A stretch of 64,000 bases of DNA from G963665925 sp050596425 (GTDB lineage Bacteria; Bacillota; Clostridia; Peptostreptococcales; Acidaminobacteraceae). A program made the position numbers and the translations under genes. Shown piece after piece: positions 1 to 8,962 of the stretch; within the stretch, counting starts at the first letter, position 1, and each line of letters begins with the position of its first letter. The notes beneath the pieces are model-generated. The model made no database searches. It worked only from the letters and a program-made list of their open reading frames with translations, and was not told the origin of the DNA. The stretch covers positions 3,100,001-3,164,000 of the forward strand of contig NZ_CP192292.1 in the NCBI RefSeq assembly GCF_050596425.1. Reading direction: 5' to 3'.

Positions 1-1932
1 CTTACTATCCATAACATCTTGCAGTGCTAGGACATATTTTTCAATACTTTCATAGGTCTTGCCTGGACCAAACACACTTAAGTCAAGTCTAATCATCATC
101 TGAGCATAGTCATTTGATGGAGCTCTCTTTGATATGGTGTTAAAAAACTTAGGTAAATCCCCACCTATAGACGAAGTGTAGGCTCTTATAGCTTCCTCTT
201 TCTCAAGTATTTGACCCACTTGATCCACAATCGATTCAGTCTGTTCAATATCACCTGACCCATGACTAACAATGTTGATGTACATCATATTGGTATCAGC
301 CTTCGGAAAGAACTGTAAGGGAATCATCTGACCAATATAGGCTGTTGATAAAAGGGCCAAAGCAACGAATACAACGACGACCCACTTATGTCTAAGGCCA
401 GTATCAAGAGCCCTTTCAAAAAAATCTGCTATTCTTATCGGACGGGCTCTTTTTGAAGACTTTCTAAAAAATATATAAGCCATGGATGGCGTTACAAAAA
501 GGGCGATCACATAAGATGCCATAAGAGCTATCATAATGATTTTTGGCAAACTGCTTAAGTATTCACCTGCAATAGAATCCAAAAATAGAAAGGGCATAAA
601 GGCAGCTATTGTTGTTAGGGTTGATGTCAAGACTGGTATAGCCACCGATTTTGTTCCATCCACACAAGCCTTCATCTTGTCTTCTCCGTCATCAATAAGC
701 ACTTGTATGGCATCGGATATAACAATTCCATTGTCTACAAGCATCCCTAAGGCCACAATGAGTGCGGATATTGATATCTGATGAATATTCACATCTAAAA
801 TCCCCATGAAAATGAAGGTGATAAATATTGATGCCGGTATGGCAGTTGAAACTATGACAGCATTTCGAAGGCCCATCCCAATGAAAACAACCACAATAAC
901 AAAGCCTACCCCTTGAAGGAGATTCATTGCAAAATCATGCACTGACTTATCCACCGTTTGGGGTTGGTAGAGGACCTGCTCAAAGTGAAGGTCTTTTGGA
1001 AGTTCTTTTTCAAATTTTTCTAGAACACCTTCCACATCTTTTCCCACTAAGACTATATTTTTATTCTTGAGAAAATAGCCAGTGAGAAGAACCGCCTTGT
1101 TATGCCCCTCTTTAATTTTGTAGGAGGCCTCTTCTAGTGCCAGTTCAACATCAGCAATGTCGGACAACCTTGTTACGGCACCATTTTCTGGAGAGACACC
1201 TATGATAATATTCTTGATTTCCTCTATGTCTGAAAAAGTCCCCTTGGCCTTAACGTTTATTTTTTCTGAGCCCGTATCAATTGACCCTGAAGGAATTTCG
1301 ACGTTTTGCCCTTTAATCAGATCTGAAATTTCCGCTAGTGAAAGATCAAACTGATTCAACAGTTTATAATTGACTTTCACTTTGACATTTTTCTCTTGCT
1401 TGCCCTCAATATCAAAACGAGATATGCCTTCAATTTTTGAAAGATCCTCTTTCAGCTCTAAAGTATAATCATACAATTCTTCATAGCTATAATTTTCACC
1501 TGATACACTCACTATAATGCCTGCCGTTTCAACCAGGTCTGTGTCCACATCAATGGTTTGACATTCATCAGGAAGCTCATCCTGTAAATCTTCCATACTT
1601 CGTCGCAGGCTTGTCCAAGCTTCATCCATATTCGTCCCATGCTTCATGCGAAGTATGCTCACTGAAATCGAGTTTCTGGAATATGAGTTGGAGTAGTCAA
1701 AACCTTCAATTTCTGATATTTCCTCTTCCACTTTTGAAGTCACCAGGGACTCAACATCCTCAGGTGACGCACCTGGATATATAACAGAAACCATAGCGAT
1801 TGGGGCCGTAATATCAGGATTTTCTTGTCTTGGAGATACATAATAGTTGTATGCCCCCACAAGTATAGACACCACTAGAACAAAGAGGGTGATCTTTCTA
1901 TACTTAATGGCAGTATATATTGATCCTTTCAT
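1..1932 (-). CDS. RND efflux permease, AcrB/ACR_tran family (3' end outside window)
   Basis: An inner-membrane proton-driven exporter of the hydrophobe/amphiphile RND family. Translation from ATG at 1932 stays open for 644 codons to the left edge, so the C-terminal third or more is missing. Visible are an N-terminal membrane helix (about residues 12-31), the long external porter domain, and a helix bundle from about residue 330. That bundle carries the motif GMLVDNGIVISDA (about 394-406), which matches the AcrB TM4 region with its proton-relay acidic residues. The start is supported by GGAGGG just upstream. Ten bases separate it from the adaptor gene, so the two are co-transcribed and should form one pump. 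No TolC-type outer-membrane gene is present, as expected for a Gram-positive-type envelope. The substrate cannot be read from sequence. Confidence 0.93.
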   Translation of the reverse strand, partial: MKGSIYTAIKYRKITLFVLVVSILVGAYNYYVSPRQENPDITAPIAMVSVIYPGASPEDVESLVTSKVEEEISEIEGFDYSNSYSRNSISVSILRMKHGTNMDEAWTSLRRSMEDLQDELPDECQTIDVDTDLVETAGIIVSVSGENYSYEELYDYTLELKEDLSKIEGISRFDIEGKQEKNVKVKVNYKLLNQFDLSLAEISDLIKGQNVEIPSGSIDTGSEKINVKAKGTFSDIEEIKNIIIGVSPENGAVTRLSDIADVELALEEASYKIKEGHNKAVLLTGYFLKNKNIVLVGKDVEGVLEKFEKELPKDLHFEQVLYQPQTVDKSVHDFAMNLLQGVGFVIVVVFIGMGLRNAVIVSTAIPASIFITFIFMGILDVNIHQISISALIVALGMLVDNGIVISDAIQVLIDDGEDKMKACVDGTKSVAIPVLTSTLTTIAAFMPFLFLDSIAGEYLSSLPKIIMIALMASYVIALFVTPSMAYIFFRKSSKRARPIRIADFFERALDTGLRHKWVVVVFVALALLSTAYIGQMIPLQFFPKADTNMMYINIVSHGSGDIEQTESIVDQVGQILEKEEAIRAYTSSIGGDLPKFFNTISKRAPSNDYAQMMIRLDLSVFGPGKTYESIEKYVLALQDVMDSK

Positions 1933-1941
1933 AGGCCCTCC

Positions 1942-3072
1942 TTACTCAGATAAGATATTTACTTCCGATAGATTTTTAACATTTTTCATACCTTCTATAA
2001 TAAGTTGGTCACCAGAAGTGAGACCAGACACATAAACATTTGTGTCGACCACGTCTTCAAGTTTGACCATTTTCTTAACAGCCATATTGTTTTCCACCAC
2101 ATAGACATAATCCACCGACCCAGACAAAACTGATGACACAGGCACTTTTATCCCCTGTCTCCTACCGATAATGATGTCCACATCTCCAACGGCACCCACC
2201 GGATAAGAAATATCCTCAATGTCAATTGAAACCTGATAGGTTCTCGTATTCTCATCTGGAAGACTGTTGATCGTATTTACAACACCCAGATGGCTTGATC
2301 CATTTATGGTCACTCTAGCCATCATACCTGGTTGAATATTTTGGACATCTTCCTGGGAAACGCCTGTGTAGAAATTTTTTTTATTGTCACTCAGAACAAC
2401 AACTGGGTAACCAGCATTGACAAATTCCCCTGACTCGACAAGCAGATTGACAGCTTGCCCATCAAAAGGTGCATATAGGATAGACTCTGCCTGCATATCT
2501 TGCCTCTGATCCAAGGCTGTTTTGGCTTGTTTAACACGCTCACTTGCACTTTCTAAGTCTGATTTTGAAGCGCTGTATCTCAGTTTGGCTTCTTCAAAAT
2601 CTATACGGGAAACAGCCCCTTGATCATAAAGAATCTTCATATCTTCAAAATGGTTCTTGGCAAAGTTATAGGCTTCTTTTGCCTTGCTCTCTTGTGCTGC
2701 TGCACTTGAATAATCTGCCTTTGCCGACTCAAGAGCGTACTCCAAATCGACAGGTTCGAGAACCATCAATGGCTGTCCCGATGTAAAAGTCTCTCCTTCT
2801 TCTACTAAAACCTCAAGAACCCTTCCCTGAACCTTGAATGACTTGTTTACAACTTTGCCGCTGGTCACAATACCGATGTAGTGAACGGCATCCTCTACCT
2901 CTTCACTTTCAACCATCATTGTTTTGACTGGAATCTTCACATGTGTGCTATCTTCTACCACTTTTTCACTGGAACAAGCCGACAAAGTCAGGGCCACTGT
3001 GAGCATTACCATGAAAATGTGTCGTTTAAAACTTATGAAATCGCTGCTCTTGCTATTAGACTTTAGTTGCAT
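1942..3072 (-). CDS. RND/HlyD-type membrane fusion (adaptor) lipoprotein
   Basis: Periplasmic-adaptor-family partner of the adjacent RND permease. The 376-residue product has a basic N-terminus, a hydrophobic stretch and a lipobox (LSAC, Cys33), so it should be lipid-anchored outside the membrane. Lipoyl/barrel halves flank a helical hairpin rich in Ala, Lys and Glu (about residues 115-190). The C-terminal half has the beta-barrel and membrane-proximal domain pattern of this family. ATG at 3072 is preceded by GGAGGG at suitable spacing. It is the first gene of a two-gene operon with the permease and lies just downstream of the terminator that closes the Tad locus. Confidence 0.92.
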   Translation of the reverse strand: MQLKSNSKSSDFISFKRHIFMVMLTVALTLSACSSEKVVEDSTHVKIPVKTMMVESEEVEDAVHYIGIVTSGKVVNKSFKVQGRVLEVLVEEGETFTSGQPLMVLEPVDLEYALESAKADYSSAAAQESKAKEAYNFAKNHFEDMKILYDQGAVSRIDFEEAKLRYSASKSDLESASERVKQAKTALDQRQDMQAESILYAPFDGQAVNLLVESGEFVNAGYPVVVLSDNKKNFYTGVSQEDVQNIQPGMMARVTINGSSHLGVVNTINSLPDENTRTYQVSIDIEDISYPVGAVGDVDIIIGRRQGIKVPVSSVLSGSVDYVYVVENNMAVKKMVKLEDVVDTNVYVSGLTSGDQLIIEGMKNVKNLSEVNILSE

Positions 3073-3140
3073 ACAGGTCCCTCCATTCAGTAGTCATCTA
3101 TACCCAGAATACAAGCTATCCAATTATCTCAAATTAAAAT

Positions 3141-3180
3141 AATCCCGTGGTCTCTGATATTTCTTAAGACCACGGGATTT
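3141..3180 (-). terminator. Rho-independent terminator after the FHA gene
   Basis: Thirteen-base perfect arms (AATCCCGTGGTCT and its complement) around a 13-base loop, followed on the minus strand by a T-rich run. It sits 17 bases past the FHA gene stop and separates the Tad locus from the efflux operon. Confidence 0.85.
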
Positions 3181-3196
3181 ATATATATATATTCGC

Positions 3197-4702
3197 TTAT
3201 CCTACTGATTGGAATGTGAAACATTCGTTTGAAATCCTAAGCACATCGCCGTCGACTAGGGCAATGGGCTGCTCAGGTATGACTTTTTTGTCATTCACAT
3301 ATGTCCCATTCACAGATTTTAAATCCTTGACAGCATACCCGCTGTCAATTTGTATGAGTCTGGCATGTTGCCTTCCAACAGAGGTGTTTTCATGGATTAG
3401 TATATCCGCAACACCATCTTGACGACCAATGACCATAACATCCTTATCAAGGGGAAGTTTTTGCCCCTTGGCACTTCTTAGCACATATTTTGTTCGTACT
3501 TGACTCATTACAACAGTTCTATCACCCGATAAATCTGTTTGATCCTCTTTTATTTTAAACTTGGATTCAACTTGGAGTTTGTTATTTCTTTTATCACGCT
3601 TGACTTCACGTTCTTTTCTATCAATCGCTTTTCTATCAATGCCCTCCATACCCACCTTCGCTTTTTTAGTATTTCCCTTTTTCTTAGTGTGCATTTTAGG
3701 CAATATGTTCACTTTCCGCTTGCCAGAATTTGAGGGATTCGACTCAAGACCAAGATTCTTGTCTGAATTATAAATCTTAATAGCAATGTAGGCTAAAATG
3801 GAAACGGATAGAATCCCTCCACCAAACTTTTCACTTTGGCTAAGGCCTGACAGCCATATACAAGCTAAAATCAGGACAGTGCATACAAGAAGCCCAATAA
3901 GAAGCAGGACCTTGACGTTTGTTCCTTTTGCTTGCCTACCAGTTTGCTTGCTTTTCGCTTTTTTCTTTTTGGAGTGTCCTTTCGCAGAAGAAGGTTTGTA
4001 CTCTTCAATTTTGGGCTCACCCATCCTAGACGCAAGGGACTTGTCATGAACTGAAACTGCCTTAACCATTGGTTTGCCTTCTTGAGAAAGACCACCGGCC
4101 TCGCCTTCATATTCTTCAAGTATATAAGTCAGGCCTTTTATGTGCCAGCCCGGTTCTTTTAGGTAAGTCAGCACTTTAGAAACAAATTCTGAATTCGGCA
4201 TTTCCAGGCGGGCTTTTTCATAAATAAGGTCCCGAATAAACTTTTTCAGCTTGCCCTCAATGCTTACATTTTGAACCTTTCCTTCGCTTACTTCCTCGTT
4301 GACTTCTTCATTCTTTTCATAACTGTTCTTTTTATAACTGTCGATCCCATAGACCAGCATGGTTTGCTTCTTTTGATAGTCGTAATACATGTTTCCCATG
4401 TCAAGACTAACAAAGGCCTCATCCAAATAGTATCTGTCAAGCTCACGCACTGTTTTAACAACATTCATAATAAGATTTGACAAGCTTTGATCAGTTAAGA
4501 CATGTCTTTCAAGAAAGGCCTCCATTGACAAATATGAAGAAACATCTGCTTGCAGGTAGACCTCTTCAACTTCAAGCAGGGGGACAAATCCTGGTGGCCT
4601 ATGACGGGAGATCATTTTCACGCCTAAAAGTATGTCGTCACGATATACAGAAATAGGGATTCTAAGAGCTTGATTATTGATTTGAGTCACCTCCTTTCCC
4701 AT
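3197..4702 (-). CDS. DUF6382-like protein with C-terminal FHA domain, Tad locus
   Basis: Likely a phosphothreonine-reading regulator or scaffold of the Tad pilus machine. The N-terminal about 200 residues resemble the DUF6382 domain often fused to FHA in clostridial Tad loci. A Lys-rich linker precedes two hydrophobic helices (about 263-287 and 294-311). After a second basic linker, an FHA domain occupies about 424-497, with the expected GR, SxxH and NG elements (IGRQ, SVGRQHA, SVNGTYV). It is the last gene of the minus-strand tad cluster. The start is odd: ATG at 4702 lies upstream of a strong ribosome site (AAAGGAGGTGA) that occupies its own codons 3-6. No ATG, GTG or TTG follows that site at normal spacing; an ATC does, at codon 8. 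The family assignment for the N-terminus is from memory of the family pattern. Confidence 0.8.
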   Translation of the reverse strand: MGKEVTQINNQALRIPISVYRDDILLGVKMISRHRPPGFVPLLEVEEVYLQADVSSYLSMEAFLERHVLTDQSLSNLIMNVVKTVRELDRYYLDEAFVSLDMGNMYYDYQKKQTMLVYGIDSYKKNSYEKNEEVNEEVSEGKVQNVSIEGKLKKFIRDLIYEKARLEMPNSEFVSKVLTYLKEPGWHIKGLTYILEEYEGEAGGLSQEGKPMVKAVSVHDKSLASRMGEPKIEEYKPSSAKGHSKKKKAKSKQTGRQAKGTNVKVLLLIGLLVCTVLILACIWLSGLSQSEKFGGGILSVSILAYIAIKIYNSDKNLGLESNPSNSGKRKVNILPKMHTKKKGNTKKAKVGMEGIDRKAIDRKEREVKRDKRNNKLQVESKFKIKEDQTDLSGDRTVVMSQVRTKYVLRSAKGQKLPLDKDVMVIGRQDGVADILIHENTSVGRQHARLIQIDSGYAVKDLKSVNGTYVNDKKVIPEQPIALVDGDVLRISNECFTFQSVG

Positions 4703-4751
4703 TTATTTCGACGATTATAAATTTGATACATTCCATCTAGCTTTATGTGGC

Positions 4752-4997
4752 TTAAGGGGTTGTGGTTCCTGTACCTGTGCCCGTGCCTGTACCTGTACCT
4801 GCACCACTACTGTTTGAATTGCCTAAATCTTGAATATTCACATCAACTCCATCCAATTGCTCTATATGTCTAGTAACAAAATCCAAAACCTTAGTTTTAA
4901 ACAGCAAACCAAGTCCAATCAGAACAGCCACTATAAAGACCACTTCCACCGTGCCCATGGCATCCTCTTCAAATATAAACCTTTTTAAATCCTTCAT
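4752..4997 (-). CDS. Flp1-like small pilin subunit with Gly-Thr tail
   Basis: An 81-residue product of the Flp1-like type, the presumed pilus building block of this Tad locus. It shows a short charged leader (KRFIFEEDAMG), then the pattern GTVEVVFIVAVLIGLGLLF, in which the Glu five residues into the mature helix is characteristic of type IV-like pilins. Cleavage after the Gly before TVE is expected, but no prepilin peptidase is in the window. The C-terminus is a low-complexity Gly-Thr run encoded by near-identical hexanucleotides. AGAGGAG precedes the ATG. It lies between tadC and the FHA gene. Confidence 0.85.
   Translation of the reverse strand: MKDLKRFIFEEDAMGTVEVVFIVAVLIGLGLLFKTKVLDFVTRHIEQLDGVDVNIQDLGNSNSSGAGTGTGTGTGTGTTTP
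4757..4803 (-). repeat. Hexanucleotide repeat encoding the Gly-Thr tail of the pilin
   Basis: About six imperfect copies of GGTACA/GGCACG-type hexamers, read on the minus strand, encode the alternating Gly-Thr C-terminus. Each unit encodes two residues, so slippage would change tail length without breaking the frame. Confidence 0.7.
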
Positions 4998-5130
4998 TTT
5001 TTTCTCCTCTTTCTAATAAGAATTGTACTTCGAGCCTGTCCACTTATGACTGTGGACAAATCCTATTTATAATTTCACCAAATGATTCAAAGCCTTAGCA
5101 CTTACTTGTATTAGGTCCGAATCACCTGGG

Positions 5131-5874
5131 TCAACCACTCAACTGCATGAGCAGGCCCACTGCAATCATAAGCATGACCCCAGAAAAAATCAGCATGCTG
5201 GGGAAAACAAGCTTTGTTTCCATTTCTTTTGCAGATTGGGTTGCCAAGTCCCGCCGGGTCTGCCAGGATGTTTTTATAAGCCTGTCTAGGTCAGCATTTG
5301 ACCCTGACCCATACTTCTCAATTTGGTCAAGAATTGATGTAAATTCAGCCACAAAGGAATGCCTTAGACTCCCATTAAGACTTGCAAAGACTTCCCTTGT
5401 ATTGGCATTGGTATTCAAATCAGATACAGCCTTCTCAATGACCTCTGTATAGGCGTTTTCTTCCACCCCTTCTGTGCTCATAATAAATGCCTTTCGCACA
5501 CTCATCCCAGACCCTAAAAACATAGAACAATTAGAGGCTAGCCTGGCAAAAACAAGGGTGGCTTCCCTCTCTCGCCTTGTCAGCTTTCGCTTTATGTCTA
5601 CCTGCTCTGCAAAAATACCCATTGGTAGGGCTGAAACAGCCAGTACAGCCAGGGTCAAGCCATCAAGATCGCTTAGTAGACCATATAAAATAGAAAACAC
5701 CAAAATCATACATCCCGAAACACACCCCCTTGCTAGGACATACTCAAAGGGATACTCCACGTCTTGACCATAAAGCTTTAATGATGTCCTGCGCATTTCT
5801 GTCAGAGGCACTTTATCAACCAAGTGCGTGTTCTTTTCAAAAAGCCCCATTAATTTTAAATACAAGGATTCCAT
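5131..5874 (-). CDS. TadC-like type II secretion system F-family membrane protein
   Basis: Inner-membrane platform protein of the Tad pilus. The 247-residue product has hydrophobic segments near residues 48-85 and a last one at the C-terminus. The T2SSF core lies between them, with RLASNCSMFLGSGMSVRKAF and the usual helical domain. The second T2SSF copy found in double-domain relatives is absent, as in other TadB/TadC pairs. The start is two bases after the tadB stop, with GAGGTG at good spacing, so translation is coupled. A small hairpin lies in the 133 bases before the pilin gene. Confidence 0.85.
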   Translation of the reverse strand: MESLYLKLMGLFEKNTHLVDKVPLTEMRRTSLKLYGQDVEYPFEYVLARGCVSGCMILVFSILYGLLSDLDGLTLAVLAVSALPMGIFAEQVDIKRKLTRREREATLVFARLASNCSMFLGSGMSVRKAFIMSTEGVEENAYTEVIEKAVSDLNTNANTREVFASLNGSLRHSFVAEFTSILDQIEKYGSGSNADLDRLIKTSWQTRRDLATQSAKEMETKLVFPSMLIFSGVMLMIAVGLLMQLSG

Positions 5875-5876
5875 AA

Positions 5877-6647
5877 CTACACCTCAATCTTAGTTAGATG
5901 GGTTCCAATACTTCTTCCTGCAACCATCAAGGACAAGGATAAGGTCATAACGGCAACACCAATCACCGTTTCATACAAAACTTCAAACATTTCTGGCAGA
6001 ACAGAATTAAGGAGCATAATCATAAGGTATCCCAAATAGAATAAGACCTTTTGCTCAAAAACCTTGCTCGATGCAAGCACCCAGACATGTCTATCCGTTT
6101 CGATTCTTTGTGAAATTGTTCGAGCCGTTACACTGACTTTTTCCACCATGTCCCCACCATATTCTTGTATAACGGTGACAACTCGACCGAAGTCGGTGAT
6201 TTCGCTTAAACCTTCAACCTGTCCCCACTCTATAATGTAGGGGCCCGGATAGGGGTCAAGCATGAGTTTTGTGTTTAAATCTTTCAACGAGGTCATAATC
6301 CAGGCATTTTCGTCTGGATAAAGTGACTTCATCTCATTTTCTGCCTCGTTAAAGCAGGCTTGGATTGAAAGTCCTGACGCACTCAACCGTCTAATAACAT
6401 GAAGGAGTTCAACGAAGGCTAAAGCATTTTTTTGCCTTTCACTAGCCTCTAACTCTTTGACCCTTTTCTTCAAGGTGAACAGGGAAAAGACAAATATGAA
6501 TAGCATACCCACAGGACTCTTATAAAAGACGTAGCCTGTTACAAGGGAAAATAGGACGGCCTCCATTATGGCCCTCGGAAAGTATTTGGAGTGAACTAAG
6601 TCTCTGAATACATGTCTAGTTTCCAATTGTTTTTCATCTCCCCACAT
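5877..6647 (-). CDS. TadB-like type II secretion system F-family membrane protein
   Basis: Second platform protein of the Tad machine, 256 residues, with N-terminal hydrophobic segments (about 25-55), a soluble T2SSF helical domain, and two C-terminal membrane segments. The assigned ATG at 6647 overlaps the tadA 3' end by 52 bases. An in-frame TTG seven codons later, with GGGGAG upstream, is an alternative, so the exact N-terminus is uncertain. It partners with TadC to form the membrane base driven by the TadA ATPase. Confidence 0.83.
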   Translation of the reverse strand: MWGDEKQLETRHVFRDLVHSKYFPRAIMEAVLFSLVTGYVFYKSPVGMLFIFVFSLFTLKKRVKELEASERQKNALAFVELLHVIRRLSASGLSIQACFNEAENEMKSLYPDENAWIMTSLKDLNTKLMLDPYPGPYIIEWGQVEGLSEITDFGRVVTVIQEYGGDMVEKVSVTARTISQRIETDRHVWVLASSKVFEQKVLFYLGYLMIMLLNSVLPEMFEVLYETVIGVAVMTLSLSLMVAGRSIGTHLTKIEV

Positions 6648-7792
6648 TTGATATAACCTTGTCGTCTGTCATAGGCATATAGCACCTGGGTTTCTACCGT
6701 CTTATCTGAATATGACATGATCTCTTCCACTGTGACCACCCGCCTTGTACCATCTTTAAAACGCCTTAAATACACAATCAAATCAAGTCCACTGGCAATT
6801 TGACTTCGAATAGAATGAAGGGGGATTTCACTGGCCCCAGATAAGATCATGGTTTCAAGTCTATGGAGCATGTCTGTGCCTGAGTTGCTGTGTCCGGTGG
6901 TTAAAGACCCCTCATGCCCTGTGTTCATGGCCTGGAGCATATCAAGGGCTTCTGGGCCACGCACCTCTCCTACAATAATTCTGTCTGGTCGCATCCTAAG
7001 GGACGACTTGATTAAATCGCGCATGGATACGGTTAAATCTTCATTGCCTTTGCTATCTCTGGTTTCAAGTCGAATCAAGTTGGGAATACCTGATATTTTT
7101 AGCTCTGCACTGTCTTCAACGGTTACAATACGCTCGTCTGAAGGAATATAGTCACTTAGGGCATTTAAAAATGTTGTCTTTCCTGACCCAGCCCCCCCGC
7201 AAATCAAGATATTGTGCCTGGTTTCAACAGCCTTTGAAAGAAAATCAGCAATCTCTTGTGATAGACCACCAAATTCAATGAGCTTGTCCATAGTCAGCTT
7301 ATCCTTGCTAAACTTTCTTATGGTCACGGCTGCCCCATCCAGGGCAACTGGCGGCAGGACCACATTCACTCGAGACCCATCCTTTAACCTTGCATCAGCT
7401 ATAGGCTGGGATCGATTGACCTTTCTATCAACATCAGAAACAATTTGCTGAACGATAGATTCTAGGCGTTCAGCCGATTCAAATTCCACATCAGACTGTA
7501 TGAGTTTGCCCTTCACTTCTATGAAGATATTCCTTGGACCATTTATCATAATCTCCGTAACAGAGTCATCATCGAGCAAGGGCTGGAGGACATCATACCG
7601 TCTCATTCTATTAAATATTTTGCTGATTAAAGTCTTGCGATCATCGTTGGTCAGATTCCTACACGCGCCCGCATCAAGAACCACATCCTCAATGGCGCTG
7701 TAAACCATGTCATCTTCGCTTATGGAATCCCTTGTCAACTTGTCACGCACTGTCATCATAAGTGCATTCATATCCTTGTTTTCAATCATCAT
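6596..7792 (-). CDS. tadA: TadA/CpaF-type secretion ATPase
   Basis: Hexameric cytoplasmic ATPase that powers Tad pilus assembly. The 398-residue protein has an N-terminal helical domain, then the secretion NTPase core. Visible elements are Walker A GGAGSGKTT (about 199-207), an Asp box near VEDSAEL (about 225), Walker B-type RIIVGEVRG (about 271-279) and the His box around TGHEGSLTTGHSNS (about 291-304). All catalytic motifs look intact. AAGGAT precedes the tandem ATG ATG start. The gene follows the TadZ-like gene by a dozen bases and overlaps tadB. Confidence 0.93.
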   Translation of the reverse strand: MMIENKDMNALMMTVRDKLTRDSISEDDMVYSAIEDVVLDAGACRNLTNDDRKTLISKIFNRMRRYDVLQPLLDDDSVTEIMINGPRNIFIEVKGKLIQSDVEFESAERLESIVQQIVSDVDRKVNRSQPIADARLKDGSRVNVVLPPVALDGAAVTIRKFSKDKLTMDKLIEFGGLSQEIADFLSKAVETRHNILICGGAGSGKTTFLNALSDYIPSDERIVTVEDSAELKISGIPNLIRLETRDSKGNEDLTVSMRDLIKSSLRMRPDRIIVGEVRGPEALDMLQAMNTGHEGSLTTGHSNSGTDMLHRLETMILSGASEIPLHSIRSQIASGLDLIVYLRRFKDGTRRVVTVEEIMSYSDKTVETQVLYAYDRRQGYIKCGEMKNNWKLDMYSET

Positions 7793-7804
7793 TCAAACCA
7801 ATCC

Positions 7805-8752
7805 TTATACCTTCATCCGCTTGAGCATTTGTCTATAAACACCCTTGTGTTCATGTTCTGACCTGTCCCACTCTTCTAAATCAAAGTGCCTTGTTTTTAA
7901 GTCAAGACGGCAGTCGCTTAGGTCCAAGTAAGACTTGAAGCTTTCATCTTCTTTAAGATTTAAATCAGACCCTAGCCACACAAACATATCAGACCGCTTC
8001 AAAAGGGCTTGAAAGCCTAAGCTATAAGCCGTTCCAAGATGCCAGACAATTGTTTTGTACTGGATTTGATTGTCTAGGGCTTCAATGATGTTTTCGCTTA
8101 CTGACTCAGTCCAAAGGGAGGCGTCAAATGGATAGGGTTTGGGGATGTAATAAAGGTCTTCACATAATTGCATGGTCAGGGCTTCAAGTGACCCTCTCAG
8201 CTTGCCTGATGAACTTGATGCATAGTAGACAAACCGACCAAAAGGGTCGCGAATATAATTAGCTTCTGTTTCCATCGACCTATAAGACCGTGTTAGGGAG
8301 ACCAACAGTGTTTTATCCTGCCATGCAAAACGCCCCATATGCTCCGATAAATCGTATCCAATTTTCGTTTCTGAGGTGGACGCAACCACGATGTGTTTTA
8401 CTTTTCCAGATGTAGACTGGCCCTTTGCAAAAGTCAAAATGCGTGTGACCAATTGATCCGCAGGCATGTACTTAAATATGCCGTTTTCCTCGTAGGTCTC
8501 ATTTTTTTGATCAATAAGATAAACAGACTTGCCAGCTTGAGCAGTAAACGCACTTAAATCTGTCGTGTCTCGCCCACTTTCACCAGTGGATTTATCAATA
8601 AGGAGAATATCCACATAGTCAGGCCCTTCACCCTTTGACGCATTCAAATTGATAATTTTCAAATCTTCAGAATGATTCTTCAGTACATACTTATCAAACA
8701 TCTTGAACCAGCTTTGATCACTGGTAATAATTCCTATTAATACTTTACTCAT
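7805..8752 (-). CDS. Degenerate TadZ/CpaE-like pilus-localisation protein
   Basis: First gene of the tad cluster, in the slot normally held by TadZ/CpaE, which places the pilus machine in the cell. The N-terminal about 110 residues look like an atypical receiver domain. The remainder resembles a MinD/ParA-type fold by layout, but the P-loop is absent: where a GGxGKTT would be expected the sequence reads STSETKIGYDLSEHM. Family membership is inferred from position and fold pattern, not from a strong signature. I take ATG at 8752 as the start because AGGTGATG lies just upstream; an ATG 15 bases earlier is less likely. Confidence 0.55.
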   Translation of the reverse strand: MSKVLIGIITSDQSWFKMFDKYVLKNHSEDLKIINLNASKGEGPDYVDILLIDKSTGESGRDTTDLSAFTAQAGKSVYLIDQKNETYEENGIFKYMPADQLVTRILTFAKGQSTSGKVKHIVVASTSETKIGYDLSEHMGRFAWQDKTLLVSLTRSYRSMETEANYIRDPFGRFVYYASSSSGKLRGSLEALTMQLCEDLYYIPKPYPFDASLWTESVSENIIEALDNQIQYKTIVWHLGTAYSLGFQALLKRSDMFVWLGSDLNLKEDESFKSYLDLSDCRLDLKTRHFDLEEWDRSEHEHKGVYRQMLKRMKV

Positions 8753-8782
8753 TTCATCACCTACCATTTATTTACAATATAA

Positions 8783-8811
8783 ACTATAACATCAATGCCA
8801 TTATTTGTAAA
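8783..8811 (-). promoter_or_regulatory. Sigma-A-type promoter for the tad operon
   Basis: TTTACA and TATAGT separated by exactly 17 bases on the minus strand, about 30 bases upstream of the TadZ-like start. Confidence 0.6.
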
Positions 8812-8918
8812 TAGATATTAAGTGTCTTAAACGTATTGATTTAATGAGTGTTTCCATATATAATTAATATGATTTCTGGAAACAGAATCATCAGTTCTTA
8901 CGTAAGGGTTCACACAAC

Positions 8919-8953
8919 AAAAAGACATCTGTGGTTACACAGGTGTCTTTTTG
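8919..8953 (-). terminator. Terminator after the selenoprotein gene
   Basis: Arms AAAAAGACATCTGTG and CACAGGTGTCTTTTT with a four-base loop, one mismatch, followed by T-rich sequence on the minus strand. It lies 10 bases beyond the TAG stop of the small UGA-containing gene, which supports that gene being a real transcription unit. Confidence 0.8.
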
Positions 8954-8962
8954 TGTCTAAAT

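Noticed and set aside
3871..4119. 82-codon minus-strand frame inside the FHA gene
   Set aside because: Out-of-frame shadow of the Lys-rich linker and membrane segment; no ribosome site.
5038..5060. GTCCAC/GTGGAC hairpin between tadC and the pilin gene as a terminator
   Set aside because: Only six base pairs and no T run on the minus strand; at most a processing or stability hairpin.
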